The notes: generated by a model not told the origin, from the sequence alone. 64,000 bases of DNA from Flavobacterium sp. ov086 (GCF_900187965.1 NZ_FZNL01000003.1:62001-126000); one strand, 5' to 3'; shown: positions 26,757 to 37,027, numbered from the stretch's first letter. Translations and numbers: made by a program.

Positions 26757-27060
26757 GGAGAAAGAGTGATTTGAACCTCCGACATTTTTTGTTTTGCAGA
26801 GAGGAAGGGATTCTATTCCTGACCTCAGGGTTATGAATCCTGCGCTCCTTAAAAACAGATGTGACCGCGGAGGGGTTCGAACTATAAACCCTCGAACTAT
26901 TACAACATTTAGTAAAATAAAGAGGAAAAATACGACCGCCTCTTTAGAAGGCAAGTGCTCAAATTGTGACCTCGACTGGATTCAAACCTGTAACCTTCTA
27001 CAAATTAACTTGTAATTGGAGAAAGATTTGAAGCTTTGACCATCATTCGAAAATGTATTT
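26757..27060 (-). other. block of degenerate tRNA-like 3' halves (antisense to the operon)
   Basis: On the minus strand several pieces have tRNA 3'-half layout. The best reads: an anticodon arm CAGGATTCATAACCCTG (complement of 26826-26842; 5+7+5 bases, canonical loop TTCATAA with anticodon CAT), a five-base variable loop AGGTC (26821-26825) and a T arm (26806-26820). Another has T arm ACAGGTTTGAATCCAGT (complement of 26975-26991), variable AGGTT and an anticodon-like hairpin (26998-27014). Further T-arm-like pieces lie at 26764-26780 and 26870-26893, and a weaker one near 27018-27040. No piece has a recognisable 5' half. I see no intact tRNA. A 73-codon reading frame across the block (26794-27015) is not protein-like. 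Confidence 0.6.
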
Positions 27061-27108
27061 AAAAAATAAAAGTAAAAAATAAATTTAGATTTATAAAATA
27101 TTAGCATA

Positions 27109-28281
27109 ATGTGTAAAGTTAAATTTAAAGAAATTGCAACAATTACAGCAGGACAAGCAGCTCCAAAAGAATTTTCAAATAATGGGCTTCCATTTATTAG
27201 AGCTGGTCATTTAGAAGAATTAGTTTCCGGTAGTGAATTGAATAAAATTCCTAAAATAAATAATGAAATTGCAAAAAAATATAAATTAAAAAAATTACCT
27301 AAAGGATCTATTTTATTTGCAAAAAGTGGAATGAGTGCAAAAAAAAACAGAATATACATTTCAAGTGAAGACAGTTACTTTGTAAGCCATTTGGCTGCTA
27401 TACTTCCCTCTGAAAATTTCAATACAAACTATTTAGCAAGATATTTAAATTGGTTTAACCCAACAAACTTAATCCTAGATGATGCTTATCCTAGCATTAG
27501 ATTAGAAGACATTAAGGAGTTAGAAATTCTACTTCCTACACTTTCTGACCAACAAAAAATTGCCAACATTCTAGATAAAGCTGATGAACTAAGACAATAC
27601 AACAAACAACTTGTTGAAAAATATGATGCTTTGACACAAAGTTTGTTTTTGGATATGTTTGGGGATCCTTTGAACAATGAGAAGAAATGGGAAAAGAAAA
27701 AATTAGGTGAATTAGGATCTTTTAAAAATGGATTAAATTATACAAAATCGGAAAATGGGAAAGTTGTTAAAATTTTAGGTGTCGGTGACTTTAAAGACTT
27801 TTGGAAAATATCAAACTATAGTAATCTTTCAACTATTGAAATAGAATCTTTCCCTTCACCTGACTTTTTACTAAAAAATGGAGATTTAATTTTTGTTAGA
27901 TCAAATGGCAATAAAGATCTAGTTGGAAGATGCTTGATTACTTATCCAAATGAAGAAAAAGTTACATATAGTGGCTTTTGCATAAGATTTAGAAAAAGCA
28001 GTTTATATTTAAGTGATATGTATTTAGTTCAATTAATGAGAAATAAATTATTCAAGAAATATATTTTTAAAAATGGACGTGGTGCTAATATTCAAAATAT
28101 TAATCAAGAATTATTATCTAAAATAGAAATACAGTTACCTCCTATTAATCTTCAAAACAAATTTGCAGAATTTATACTTCAGATAGAAACTCAAAAACAG
28201 CAAGCGCAAGAAGCTTTAGAGAAAAGTGAAGCTTTGTTTCAAAGTTTATTGCAAAAAGCTTTTAAGGGAGAGTTGAGTTAA
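27109..28281 (+). CDS. hsdS: type I restriction specificity subunit HsdS
   Basis: A 390-residue specificity protein with two target-recognition domains (about 1-150 and 200-345), each followed by a conserved helical spacer: the first ends SDQQKIANILDKADELRQYN and the second PPINLQNKFAEFILQIE. The C-terminal helix ends LLQKAFKGELS, a standard HsdS end. It directs HsdM and HsdR to the bipartite site; the sequence does not tell which site. It is the third gene of the island counted from Fic. Confidence 0.93.
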   Translation: MCKVKFKEIATITAGQAAPKEFSNNGLPFIRAGHLEELVSGSELNKIPKINNEIAKKYKLKKLPKGSILFAKSGMSAKKNRIYISSEDSYFVSHLAAILPSENFNTNYLARYLNWFNPTNLILDDAYPSIRLEDIKELEILLPTLSDQQKIANILDKADELRQYNKQLVEKYDALTQSLFLDMFGDPLNNEKKWEKKKLGELGSFKNGLNYTKSENGKVVKILGVGDFKDFWKISNYSNLSTIEIESFPSPDFLLKNGDLIFVRSNGNKDLVGRCLITYPNEEKVTYSGFCIRFRKSSLYLSDMYLVQLMRNKLFKKYIFKNGRGANIQNINQELLSKIEIQLPPINLQNKFAEFILQIETQKQQAQEALEKSEALFQSLLQKAFKGELS

Positions 28282-28380
28282 TATAAAATAAATTATAGAA
28301 AGTTTTATTTTTTATCACCCAAAGCTCTAACCAATATCTTTATATCATTCTACTTAACTTACTATCACAAAACCACAACT

Positions 28381-30153
28381 ATGAATAACATTACTTTAAA
28401 AGCAATTGGCGAGGAAGATTTTTTAAAAAATCATTTTCTTATTCCATCTTATCAAAGAGGCTACCGCTGGACTGAAAGAGAAGTAACTGATTTATTAAAT
28501 GATATTCTGGAATTTCAGAATAAACGAAATAAGGAAGAAGGAGAATTTTATTGTCTTCAGCCTATTGTAGTCATTAACAAAAATGGAAATTGGGAAGTTA
28601 TTGACGGTCAGCAGCGACTTACTACTTTGTTTATCATTTTAACCTATTTGGGAGAAGCGAAGAAATATTTGTTTCCAAACTCCCAATTATATTCTATTGA
28701 ATATGAAACTCGCGAAAAAGATGGCAACAGCAGTAAAGAATTTTTAAATCAACTCAAAAACAGCACTGAGATTGACAAAACCAATTCAGATTTTTATCAT
28801 ATGAGTCAGGCTTTCCTCACGGTAAAAACCTGGTTTGAACAGTCTGGTGTAAATGTTGGAGATTTTTTAAACACACTACTTAAAACAAACTTTCATGAAG
28901 GAATTGATATAGCAAATAATATAAGATTTATATGGTATGAAGTTGTAGAAGAAAAAAATCCCATCGAGATTTTTACACGTCTAAATATGGGTAAAATACC
29001 TTTGACTAATGCTGAACTTGTTAAAGCCCTGTTTTTTGTAACTGATAAAGATGAAAGCAATAAAAAGAGACATCAGCTGCAAATGGGATATGAATGGGAC
29101 CAAATAGAAAATGCACTTCAAAATAAAAACTTCTGGTATTTTATAACTTCACAACCTTACAAAGGTTCTAATCATATTGAATTAATATTTGACTTAATTG
29201 CCCAGAAATATGTGCATTTAACTTCTATTGATGCAAAATACAAAAATGATAAATTATATACGTTTTATATCTTTAATAATTTAATTGCTCAAAAATTAGT
29301 TCCAGAGGGCAAATCCAACACGACAGAATCTGTAAAAAAACAACTTTGGGATGAGATTAAAACATCTTATCGTCAATTTCTAGATTTTTACCATCATAAT
29401 GAGTACTATCATTTAATTGGTTACTTAATTCACTCCAGTGAAAGAAACAACATTTCTGATATTATTTCGCTGGCTGATAATGAAACAAAAACAGAATTTG
29501 AAGCAGCATTGAGAAAAAAAATAAAATCTCAATTTACATTTGAACTAAGTGAGTTATCCTATGATAATTATAACGAAACGCATAGAGCCCTCTTTCTATT
29601 CAATGTAATCTCTACAATGAAAAGTAACTATAATAGATTCCCATTTGAAAAGTTTAAAGAAGAAAATTGGAGTTTAGAGCATATTCATGCACAAAATTCT
29701 GAAGGTTTAACCAAAGAACAAAAACGCCTGCTGCTTGAAGAACAAAAAACTTATTTTGAGAAAAAGAACACTGTAATTTTTGACAGAATAGTTCAACTAT
29801 TAGAAAAATCTACACTAAATGATCCGGAATTTAACGCTCTTGAAGATGAAATCTTCTTAAAATATTCTGATAAAAGTAAAGAGCATTCAATACAAAATAT
29901 GGCACTTCTAAGTAAAGATGATAATTCTGCCTTAAACAATAACATTTTCCCTATTAAAAAAGACAAAATCAAACAATTAGACGAAAAAGGATCTTTTATT
30001 CCAATGGGAACAAAAAATGTTTTTATGAAATATTATTCAAAAAATGTTGAACAAAACGTAAGCTGGAATACAGAAGATCAGCGTGCTTATTACAACGAAT
30101 TAGAAAAAACACTTCACGATTATTTACCTCAAATTATTACAAATGAAAACTAG
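28381..30153 (+). CDS. DUF262/DUF1524 (GmrSD-like) nuclease protein
   Basis: A 590-residue protein with a DUF262 N-terminal domain: LIPSYQRGYRW near residue 20 and D75-G-Q-Q-R-L-T-T-L, the ParB/GmrS-like nucleotide-hydrolysis motif. The C-terminal domain has EHIHAQN (E433, H434, H436) in the DUF1524 region, which corresponds to the HNH-like active site (H-x-x-P-Q/N) of GmrD. In GmrSD and related proteins these parts cleave modified DNA or phage DNA using nucleotide energy. It lies 100 bases after hsdS and its stop overlaps the next DUF262 gene by 11 bases, so the pair is translated together. Confidence 0.85.
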   Translation: MNNITLKAIGEEDFLKNHFLIPSYQRGYRWTEREVTDLLNDILEFQNKRNKEEGEFYCLQPIVVINKNGNWEVIDGQQRLTTLFIILTYLGEAKKYLFPNSQLYSIEYETREKDGNSSKEFLNQLKNSTEIDKTNSDFYHMSQAFLTVKTWFEQSGVNVGDFLNTLLKTNFHEGIDIANNIRFIWYEVVEEKNPIEIFTRLNMGKIPLTNAELVKALFFVTDKDESNKKRHQLQMGYEWDQIENALQNKNFWYFITSQPYKGSNHIELIFDLIAQKYVHLTSIDAKYKNDKLYTFYIFNNLIAQKLVPEGKSNTTESVKKQLWDEIKTSYRQFLDFYHHNEYYHLIGYLIHSSERNNISDIISLADNETKTEFEAALRKKIKSQFTFELSELSYDNYNETHRALFLFNVISTMKSNYNRFPFEKFKEENWSLEHIHAQNSEGLTKEQKRLLLEEQKTYFEKKNTVIFDRIVQLLEKSTLNDPEFNALEDEIFLKYSDKSKEHSIQNMALLSKDDNSALNNNIFPIKKDKIKQLDEKGSFIPMGTKNVFMKYYSKNVEQNVSWNTEDQRAYYNELEKTLHDYLPQIITNEN

Positions 30154-32317
30154 TTTTTGGGAACTTATCTCGCAATACAAAATTGAAATTCCAATAATCC
30201 AGCGCGATTATGCACAAGGAAGAGTTGAAGAATACAGAATAGCAATTAGTTTTATAAATAAAATAAAAATCAGACTTTTAAATGATGAAAACTTAAATCT
30301 TGATTTTGTTTATGGAAAAACAGCTGATTCCAAATTAATTCCATTGGATGGTCAACAAAGATTGACTACGTTATTTTTATTGCACTTGTTCATTGCAATA
30401 AAAGAGGGTAAAATTTCTGAAGAAGTAAAAGATAAATTAGTCAACTTCAGTTATGAAACCAGACCTAGTTCTCAAGATTTTTGTCTAAAAGTAGTCACTG
30501 AGGGAATTTTAAATTTTGATAATACAAAACTAGTTAGTTCGCAAATTGAAGATCAAAAATGGTTTTCATTATCCTGGAAATCAGATCCAACTATAAAGGC
30601 AATATTTAATATGCTTGATATTATTCAGGAAACCTTTCAGGATACTACTATAGATTTATTTGAGAAGCTAACTGATAGTCATTTGATTACTTTTAATTAT
30701 TTGCCATTGGATAAGTTCAAATTAACTGATGAACTTTATATAAAAATGAATTCAAGAGGAAAACCTCTAACCGAATTTGAAAATTTCAAAGCTAACTTTT
30801 CATATTTCCTTGAAGAGGAAGAAAAATCTAAATTAGATAATGAATGGTATGATATTTTTTGGAAACTAGAAAGTACAAAATCAACTTTAGAAATTAAAAA
30901 TATTGACAATCAATTTTATAATTTCTTTTCTAATATCACCTTGAATTTTTATGTTGAAAAACAGGATATTGATAAACAATTTACTGATAACTATTATCTA
31001 TTTAATCATTATAATACAGTTTACGAAAACAAAAGCACATCTACAAAAGACATACATGCTATATTAGACGCTTTAAAAACATATAATGATGACGATAAAT
31101 ATTTTTTCGATTTCATCAAAACAACATCCATAACTTATTGGGAACGAGTGAGATTTTATGCATTAGCAAAATTTTTCATTAAAAAAGGAGAATTAAATGA
31201 TACGAATAAAGACATATATAAAAACTGGATGCGTATTTGTAAAAACTTAATAAACAACACTTTAATTCAAAGCCCTAGTGAATTTTATACTGCCATTCGA
31301 TCAATTAATAAATTAAGTGATGGTTTAGAAGATATTTACCAACATATAATTTCCAGTTCTGTGGTGCAAGGTTTTCTAACAACGCAACAAGAAGAAGAGC
31401 GACTTAAAGCAGAATTAATTTTAATTCCAAATTCTAATTGGAAAAATGAGATTCTAAAAATTGAAAATCACGCCTATTTTGATGGTCAAATAGGTTTTAT
31501 TTTAAACTACTCAAAAGAAGAAGGAGAATACAATATTAACAAGTTTTCTAATTATTCTTCCTTATTGAGTCAATTGTTTAGCGATTATAAAGACACTAAG
31601 GATTTTCTTTTTCAAAGAGCATTAACTAGTATGGGATATTACTTAGTGGATACAAGCAATAGTAAAACATTTTGTAGTTTTGAAACGGGTCTTCGTACTA
31701 AAATCGACAATTGGAGAAAAGTTTTTAATGATGTAAATAAAAGTTTAATTTTAAAAAGCTTATTAGATAATATCAATATTGATTCCTTAGAAAGTGATTT
31801 AAATTCTTTAATTGATGCATATACAAAAAATGATTGGAAAAATATTTTCATACATAATTCTGCTGTAATAGCATATTGTTCTAATTTTCAAATTAAAAAA
31901 AATAAAGAAAAAATATATCTGGCACGAAGTACTGCTAACAGTTGGAAGAGGAAAGCAGAATTATATTCCTATGATTTGTATTCAAGATATTTTGAAGATA
32001 AGCCATTAAAACCATTTACCCGTAGTAATTATTACGATACAATAGATGAACCATGTGTTTTTATTGAAAATTGGTTTTTTGGAAATAATAATTTTGCATT
32101 AGACATTTACTTTGAAGATGGTTTTTTATTAAGTTTTTATGATAGATATGAAAATGAATACCCAGATGTAATAATAAATACCTTAACTGAATTAAATTTT
32201 GAAATAAGAGATTCAAGGTATCATTTAAATACAATGATAAAAAGCAAAGAAGAGGTTTTTGAACTGTTAAATAAATTATGTGCTGACTTTTTATTGTTAA
32301 CTACAACTATCGCTTAA
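30143..32317 (+). CDS. second DUF262 protein of the pair, no visible HNH motif
   Basis: A 724-residue protein starting 11 bases inside the preceding gene. DUF262 motifs are IPIIQRDYAQGR (residues 16-27) and D69-G-Q-Q-R-L-T-T-L. The remaining 500 residues are helical and acidic/aromatic, and I cannot find an HNH or PD-(D/E)XK motif. It may be a partner of the previous gene, as GmrS works with GmrD, with one supplying NTP hydrolysis and sensing, and the other the nuclease. A pair of full-length DUF262 proteins placed between hsdS and hsdR is a recurring but not well-explained arrangement. Confidence 0.82.
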   Translation: MKTSFWELISQYKIEIPIIQRDYAQGRVEEYRIAISFINKIKIRLLNDENLNLDFVYGKTADSKLIPLDGQQRLTTLFLLHLFIAIKEGKISEEVKDKLVNFSYETRPSSQDFCLKVVTEGILNFDNTKLVSSQIEDQKWFSLSWKSDPTIKAIFNMLDIIQETFQDTTIDLFEKLTDSHLITFNYLPLDKFKLTDELYIKMNSRGKPLTEFENFKANFSYFLEEEEKSKLDNEWYDIFWKLESTKSTLEIKNIDNQFYNFFSNITLNFYVEKQDIDKQFTDNYYLFNHYNTVYENKSTSTKDIHAILDALKTYNDDDKYFFDFIKTTSITYWERVRFYALAKFFIKKGELNDTNKDIYKNWMRICKNLINNTLIQSPSEFYTAIRSINKLSDGLEDIYQHIISSSVVQGFLTTQQEEERLKAELILIPNSNWKNEILKIENHAYFDGQIGFILNYSKEEGEYNINKFSNYSSLLSQLFSDYKDTKDFLFQRALTSMGYYLVDTSNSKTFCSFETGLRTKIDNWRKVFNDVNKSLILKSLLDNINIDSLESDLNSLIDAYTKNDWKNIFIHNSAVIAYCSNFQIKKNKEKIYLARSTANSWKRKAELYSYDLYSRYFEDKPLKPFTRSNYYDTIDEPCVFIENWFFGNNNFALDIYFEDGFLLSFYDRYENEYPDVIINTLTELNFEIRDSRYHLNTMIKSKEEVFELLNKLCADFLLLTTTIA

Positions 32318-32392
32318 CTTTATTATTAGTTTATAGAATACTACCTTTAATTAACAAATTAAGTAGTATTTTAGTCCTATCAACATAAAACT

Positions 32393-35300
32393 ATGCAGAG
32401 TAACTTTACTTTTCTTCAACAAGAATTCCCTGAAATCTATCGTGAGATTACAGATGCCGAAAAACATACTTTTACGGCACCTCGATATACAGCCTTGTTG
32501 TGCAGAAGTACTCTTGAAAAAGTCCTGTTTTGGTTGTATAAAAATGATGAAAATTTAGTATTGCCATATGATACTAAATTAGATACCTTACTGCGTAACG
32601 AAAGCTTTATCAACATGCTTCATCCAAATATGTTGATGGAGTTAAATGTTATACGATTAAACGGAAATAATGCCGCACATGGCAAATCTGTAAAGGCTCT
32701 GGAAGCTTTACAATCATTAAAAAACAGTTTTAGATTTTTATCCTATTTAAGTAAGTATTATAGCGAAGCTAATCCTGATATTCCGGCATTTGACGAGAGA
32801 GTAATTCCGTACGGAGATACAAATGATAAAAACAAAAAGCAACTTGAAGAACTTGCTAATCAGCTCGAACAAAAGCATACTGAAGCTCAAAATGCACTAA
32901 AAGAACAAGAGAAACTTGCCGAAGAGAATGATTTACTTCGTAAACAATTACAAGCGCAATTACAACTTATAACGGAGCGTAAAGAAGAACGTTATCAAAA
33001 AATAATAGAAGAAAAAGATATTCCTGAACTGACTTCTGAAAAAGAAACAAGACTTTTATTAATTAATCTATTATTACGTGAAGCAGGTTGGGACAATCTA
33101 AAGCAAGGCAGAGAAATTGAATTTGAGGTTAAAGGCATGCCATTAACTACAAATCCATCAGGCAAGGGTTTTGTTGATTATGTTTTATGGGGAGATAATG
33201 GTTTGCCACTAGCAGTAGTTGAAGCAAAAAGCACTGTTCATAGTGCTACAAAAGGAAAACATCAAGCTTACTTATATGCAGATTGTTTAGAAAAAAACAC
33301 TGGGCAGCGCCCAATTATTTTCTATAGCAATGGTTTTGAAACCCATATTTGGGATGACACTTTTTATCCTTCAAGATTAACACAAGGCTTTTACACCAAA
33401 GAAGAACTACAAATTCTTATCGAAAGACGTTTCGCTCGCAAAGATTTACGAGAATTTGGAGTCAATATAAATATCGCAGGAAGATACTATCAGCTTGAAG
33501 CTATCAAACGTGTAGCGGAGCATCTCGTTGGTACAAACGAAAATAAATTAAAAGGCAAAAGTAGAAAAGCTCTATTAGTTATGGCAACCGGAAGCGGAAA
33601 AACTAGAACTGCTGCTGCAATGGTCGATATGTTTACTAAATGTAATTGGGCAAAAAGGATTTTGTTCCTGGCAGATAGAAATGCTTTGGTCACTCAGGCC
33701 AAAAACGCCTTTAAAGAACATTTACCACATCTCTCTGCAATTGATTTAACAAAAGAAAAAGAAGATAACGGAACCAGAGTAGTATTTTCTACCTATCCTA
33801 CTATCATGAATAAAATTGATAGTTTAAAAAGCGATGAACGCTTTTATGGTGTGGGGCATTTTGATGTGATAATTATTGATGAAGCACATCGATCTGTTTA
33901 TCAAAAATACCAGTCGATTTTTAATTATTTTGATTGCATTCTGGTTGGATTGACAGCAACTCCTAAAAAAGAAATTGACAAAAACACTTATAGCTTATTT
34001 GAAATCGAGGATGATAATCCAACCTATGCTTATGAATTAAACAAAGCAGTAGAAGATAATTATCTTAAACCACCTAAAGCTTTTAAAATTCCTTTGAAAT
34101 TTCCAAGAGAAGGCATTATTTATGACGCTCTTACAGATCAGGATAAAACTCGCTTCAGGGAAATCTTTGGAGTTGAATTTGGAGACGAAAACGAAGTCCA
34201 AAATGTTGATAAAAGCAAGATCAACACTTGGCTATTTAATACTGATACGATAGATAAAGTGTTAGATTATCTAATGAGCAATGGTCAGAAAATTGCTGGA
34301 GGAGACAAAATAGCTAAAACAATTCTTTTTGCAAAAAACCATAAACATGCTGCTTTTATAGAAGAACGTTTTAATAAAAACTATCCACAATATGGCGGTA
34401 ACTTTCTGCGTGTTATTGATAATTACGAAGATAAAGCGCAAGATTTATTAGAGCGATTTTGCTTTGACAAAGGCGATGAAAAAGATCCTCAAATTGCTGT
34501 TTCTGTTGATATGATGGATACTGGTGTTGATGCACCAAGAGTATTAAATTTAGTATTTTTTAAAGAAGTAAAATCCTTTTCAAAATACTGGCAAATGATT
34601 GGTCGTGGTACACGTTTATGTCCCAACATATTTGGTCCCGGAAAAGATAAAGAGTACTTTTTGATTTTTGATTTCTGTGGTAATTTTGAATACTTTGGAG
34701 ATAATCCGGACGGTGAAACTCAAAAAACAAGTCTTTCTCTGTCTCAACAAATATTCAATATCAAGCTGGAAATTGTAATAGCAATTCGACAGTTGCAAGA
34801 CCCAACAGAAGAACAAGAAACTATTCAAATTCAATTTACTGATGATTTACATCAATTAGTTAGCAATTTAAATGAAAATCGTTTTGAAGTTCGAAAACAT
34901 TGGCGCTATGTACTAAAGTATAAAAAAAGAGACCGTTGGAATAATCTTTTGCAAGGCGATATCCTTAATATACAAAGCAATTTATCTCATCTTATAGATT
35001 ACAATCAGGATAAGGATGAACTTGCTAAACGTTTTGATTTACTAACCTATAAATTACAACTGGCATTAATTACATCCGATAAAGCTCAAGTTAAGCACAT
35101 TGGTAATATTTATGAAATTGTCAATTTATTGTTTACAAAAAGAAACATCCCGGCTGTACTTGCTAAAATCGAAACAATTAAAAAATTACAAAAAGATCAA
35201 TTTTGGAGTACCATAAATACAATACAAATAGAAGATTTCCGGAAAGAGCTTAGAGATTTAATGCAGTTTTTGAAAGACGAAAAAAAATTAGATCCCATAT

Positions 35301-35842
35301 ATACTTCGCTTACGGATGAACTTCATTTAGACAAAGTTGAAGAAGTCGATGTTCTGGCTAGCTATACTTCACTACAAAGCTATAAAGATCGTGTTGAAGC
35401 TTTTATCAGGAAAAACAAATCACACTTGGTAATTGACAAATTATATAAAAACTTACCCATTACTAATGATGAATTAAACCTTTTGGAACATTTTTTACTA
35501 CAAGAAGCTCTAGAAAGTAAAGATCGATTTGTGAGGGAATATGGAGAACAACCTCTGGGGAAATTTGTTCGTAATATTATTGGTCTTGATATAGAAGTAG
35601 CGAATCAATTGTTTGCAGACTTTATTAGTAAAGGGAATTTAAACAGTAATCAAATTACTTTTATTCAAAAGATAATAAATTACCTGAATAATAAAGGAGT
35701 AATAGAAAAACAATTATTAACTCAATCCCCTTTTAATGAGCAACATGATCAGGGAATTTTCGGAATTTTTCCAGAAGAAAACAAACTCATACAAATCATT
35801 CAGGTAATTAATGATGTAAATCAAAATGCCGGTTTTGCATAA
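32393..35842 (+). CDS. hsdR: type I restriction endonuclease subunit HsdR
   Basis: A 1149-residue protein. N-terminal DUF4145-like helical domain (1 to about 125), a coiled coil (about 145-205, many E/K/Q), then the HSDR_N PD-(D/E)XK nuclease with D262 and E277-A-K279. The translocase follows: Walker A ATGSGKT near 398-404, D496-E-A-H499, GLTATP, and the motif VI region QMIGRGTRLCP. The C-terminal EcoEI_R-like part binds the Mtase. It cuts unmethylated DNA after translocation. It is complete with all motifs present. It lies 75 bases after the DUF262 pair. Confidence 0.95.
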   Translation: MQSNFTFLQQEFPEIYREITDAEKHTFTAPRYTALLCRSTLEKVLFWLYKNDENLVLPYDTKLDTLLRNESFINMLHPNMLMELNVIRLNGNNAAHGKSVKALEALQSLKNSFRFLSYLSKYYSEANPDIPAFDERVIPYGDTNDKNKKQLEELANQLEQKHTEAQNALKEQEKLAEENDLLRKQLQAQLQLITERKEERYQKIIEEKDIPELTSEKETRLLLINLLLREAGWDNLKQGREIEFEVKGMPLTTNPSGKGFVDYVLWGDNGLPLAVVEAKSTVHSATKGKHQAYLYADCLEKNTGQRPIIFYSNGFETHIWDDTFYPSRLTQGFYTKEELQILIERRFARKDLREFGVNINIAGRYYQLEAIKRVAEHLVGTNENKLKGKSRKALLVMATGSGKTRTAAAMVDMFTKCNWAKRILFLADRNALVTQAKNAFKEHLPHLSAIDLTKEKEDNGTRVVFSTYPTIMNKIDSLKSDERFYGVGHFDVIIIDEAHRSVYQKYQSIFNYFDCILVGLTATPKKEIDKNTYSLFEIEDDNPTYAYELNKAVEDNYLKPPKAFKIPLKFPREGIIYDALTDQDKTRFREIFGVEFGDENEVQNVDKSKINTWLFNTDTIDKVLDYLMSNGQKIAGGDKIAKTILFAKNHKHAAFIEERFNKNYPQYGGNFLRVIDNYEDKAQDLLERFCFDKGDEKDPQIAVSVDMMDTGVDAPRVLNLVFFKEVKSFSKYWQMIGRGTRLCPNIFGPGKDKEYFLIFDFCGNFEYFGDNPDGETQKTSLSLSQQIFNIKLEIVIAIRQLQDPTEEQETIQIQFTDDLHQLVSNLNENRFEVRKHWRYVLKYKKRDRWNNLLQGDILNIQSNLSHLIDYNQDKDELAKRFDLLTYKLQLALITSDKAQVKHIGNIYEIVNLLFTKRNIPAVLAKIETIKKLQKDQFWSTINTIQIEDFRKELRDLMQFLKDEKKLDPIYTSLTDELHLDKVEEVDVLASYTSLQSYKDRVEAFIRKNKSHLVIDKLYKNLPITNDELNLLEHFLLQEALESKDRFVREYGEQPLGKFVRNIIGLDIEVANQLFADFISKGNLNSNQITFIQKIINYLNNKGVIEKQLLTQSPFNEQHDQGIFGIFPEENKLIQIIQVINDVNQNAGFA

Positions 35843-35916
35843 ATAAGTTTTCTCTATAAAATCTAAAACAAAAGTTATAGGTATCTAAAATATTACCTTT
35901 TGAAAAATTAAAAAAA

Positions 35917-36822
35917 ATGAATCTATATCAATCCAAAAATTCCAACAATCTAAATATTTTAAAAGAAAAACCTTTTAAACTGGAACGAGAAATACAAATT
36001 CTATTTGAAAAGAATCTTTCTGAGTTGATGGGTTTAGAAATGGTTAATTCGGAATTTGTTATAAAAGGTAAACGTATTGATACATTGGGATATGATCCAC
36101 AATCTAAGGCATTTGTTATAATTGAATATAAACGAGATAAAAATGTAAGTGTAGTAGATCAAGGCTTCACTTATTTAAGTTTAATGTTAGAAAACAAAGC
36201 CGATTTTGTTTTAACTTACAATGAAACTCTTAAAAAGTCGATTCACAGTTCTTCAGTAGATTGGTCACAAACAAGAGTTGTTTTTGTTTCTCCTAATTTT
36301 ACAGAAAATCAAAGGCTAGCTACTAATTTTAAAGATATTGCCATTGAATTATGGGAAATAAAAAGATATGAAAATGATGTGATTATTATTAATCCTATCA
36401 AAAAAACCAAATCTGCAGAAACCATTAAAACTGTGACAAAGCAAAGCAGTTTAATAAAATCAGTCAATGAAGAAATCAAAGTTTACAATGAAGAAGATCA
36501 TTTAAATAGAAGAACTGAGGAAATTGTTGAATTATACGAAAGCTTTAAAGAGGCTCTTCTCAATCTAAAACCAGACTTTGAAATTGTTCCTAAAAAATGG
36601 TATATAGCTTTTAAATTAAATAAAAATGTTGTTGATATTGAATTACAGGCAAAATCATTAAAAATCTGGATTAACTTAAAAAAAGGACAATTAGATGATC
36701 CGAAAAATTTAATGAGGGATGTTTCTATAACAGGTCATGGTGGCAACGGAGATTATGAAGTAAATGTAAAGGATACTGAAAATCTAGAATATATAATGAG
36801 TTTAGTAAAACAAGCCATTTAG
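35917..36822 (+). CDS. PD-(D/E)XK nuclease with C-terminal DUF5655 domain
   Basis: A 301-residue protein. The N-terminal half is a PD-(D/E)XK nuclease-like domain: D55 in GKRIDTLGYD, then E70-Y-K72 in FVIIEYKRD, with a Q in DQGF shortly after. The C-terminal half (about 190-301) matches the DUF5655 pattern found at the end of such nucleases (KPDFEIVPKKWYIAFKL, DIELQAKSLKIWINL, DPKNLMRDVS). It probably acts as an accessory defence nuclease. It is the last gene of the restriction island; 20 bases later begins the left copy of the antiporter 3'-end repeat. Confidence 0.8.
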   Translation: MNLYQSKNSNNLNILKEKPFKLEREIQILFEKNLSELMGLEMVNSEFVIKGKRIDTLGYDPQSKAFVIIEYKRDKNVSVVDQGFTYLSLMLENKADFVLTYNETLKKSIHSSSVDWSQTRVVFVSPNFTENQRLATNFKDIAIELWEIKRYENDVIIINPIKKTKSAETIKTVTKQSSLIKSVNEEIKVYNEEDHLNRRTEEIVELYESFKEALLNLKPDFEIVPKKWYIAFKLNKNVVDIELQAKSLKIWINLKKGQLDDPKNLMRDVSITGHGGNGDYEVNVKDTENLEYIMSLVKQAI

Positions 36823-36842
36823 TTTTAAATACTAATAAATTC

Positions 36843-37027
36843 CCCTACTCCTCATACATCTCCACCAATAACCTCGTCTCCTCCAAATCCAGTTCCTTTT
36901 CAATCTTCCTAAAAATCTCTTCATTGACAGAACCCGATTTATGCATGAATTCTAATTTGTTGCGTTCAACATTCAAAAGATCGATTTGAAGTTTGGTAAA
37001 ATCGTTGAAGATCTCGCCTCTCATAAG
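36843..37027 (-). repeat. displaced copy of the antiporter gene 3' end (direct repeat left copy)
   Basis: This 185-base stretch is a copy, in the same orientation, of 41526-41710, the last 60 codons of the antiporter gene. I count 16 differences over 183 aligned bases (about 91% identity). The frame is still open and encodes the antiporter C-terminus with only three amino-acid changes plus the stop codon, so it was under selection as a real gene end until recently. The start of homology lies 2 bases outside the stop codon. It occupies the left part of the 418-base gap before the RiPP precursor; the rest is AT-rich leader. Confidence 0.9.

Noticed and set aside
26794..27015. A 73-codon plus-strand frame between hsdM and hsdS
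   Set aside because: It is the read-through of antisense tRNA-like sequence (phrases such as RDSIPDLRVMNPAL), not a protein.
26757..27060. Functional tRNA genes
   Set aside because: No piece has a D arm and acceptor 5' strand that pair with the 3' half, and stems carry mismatches.
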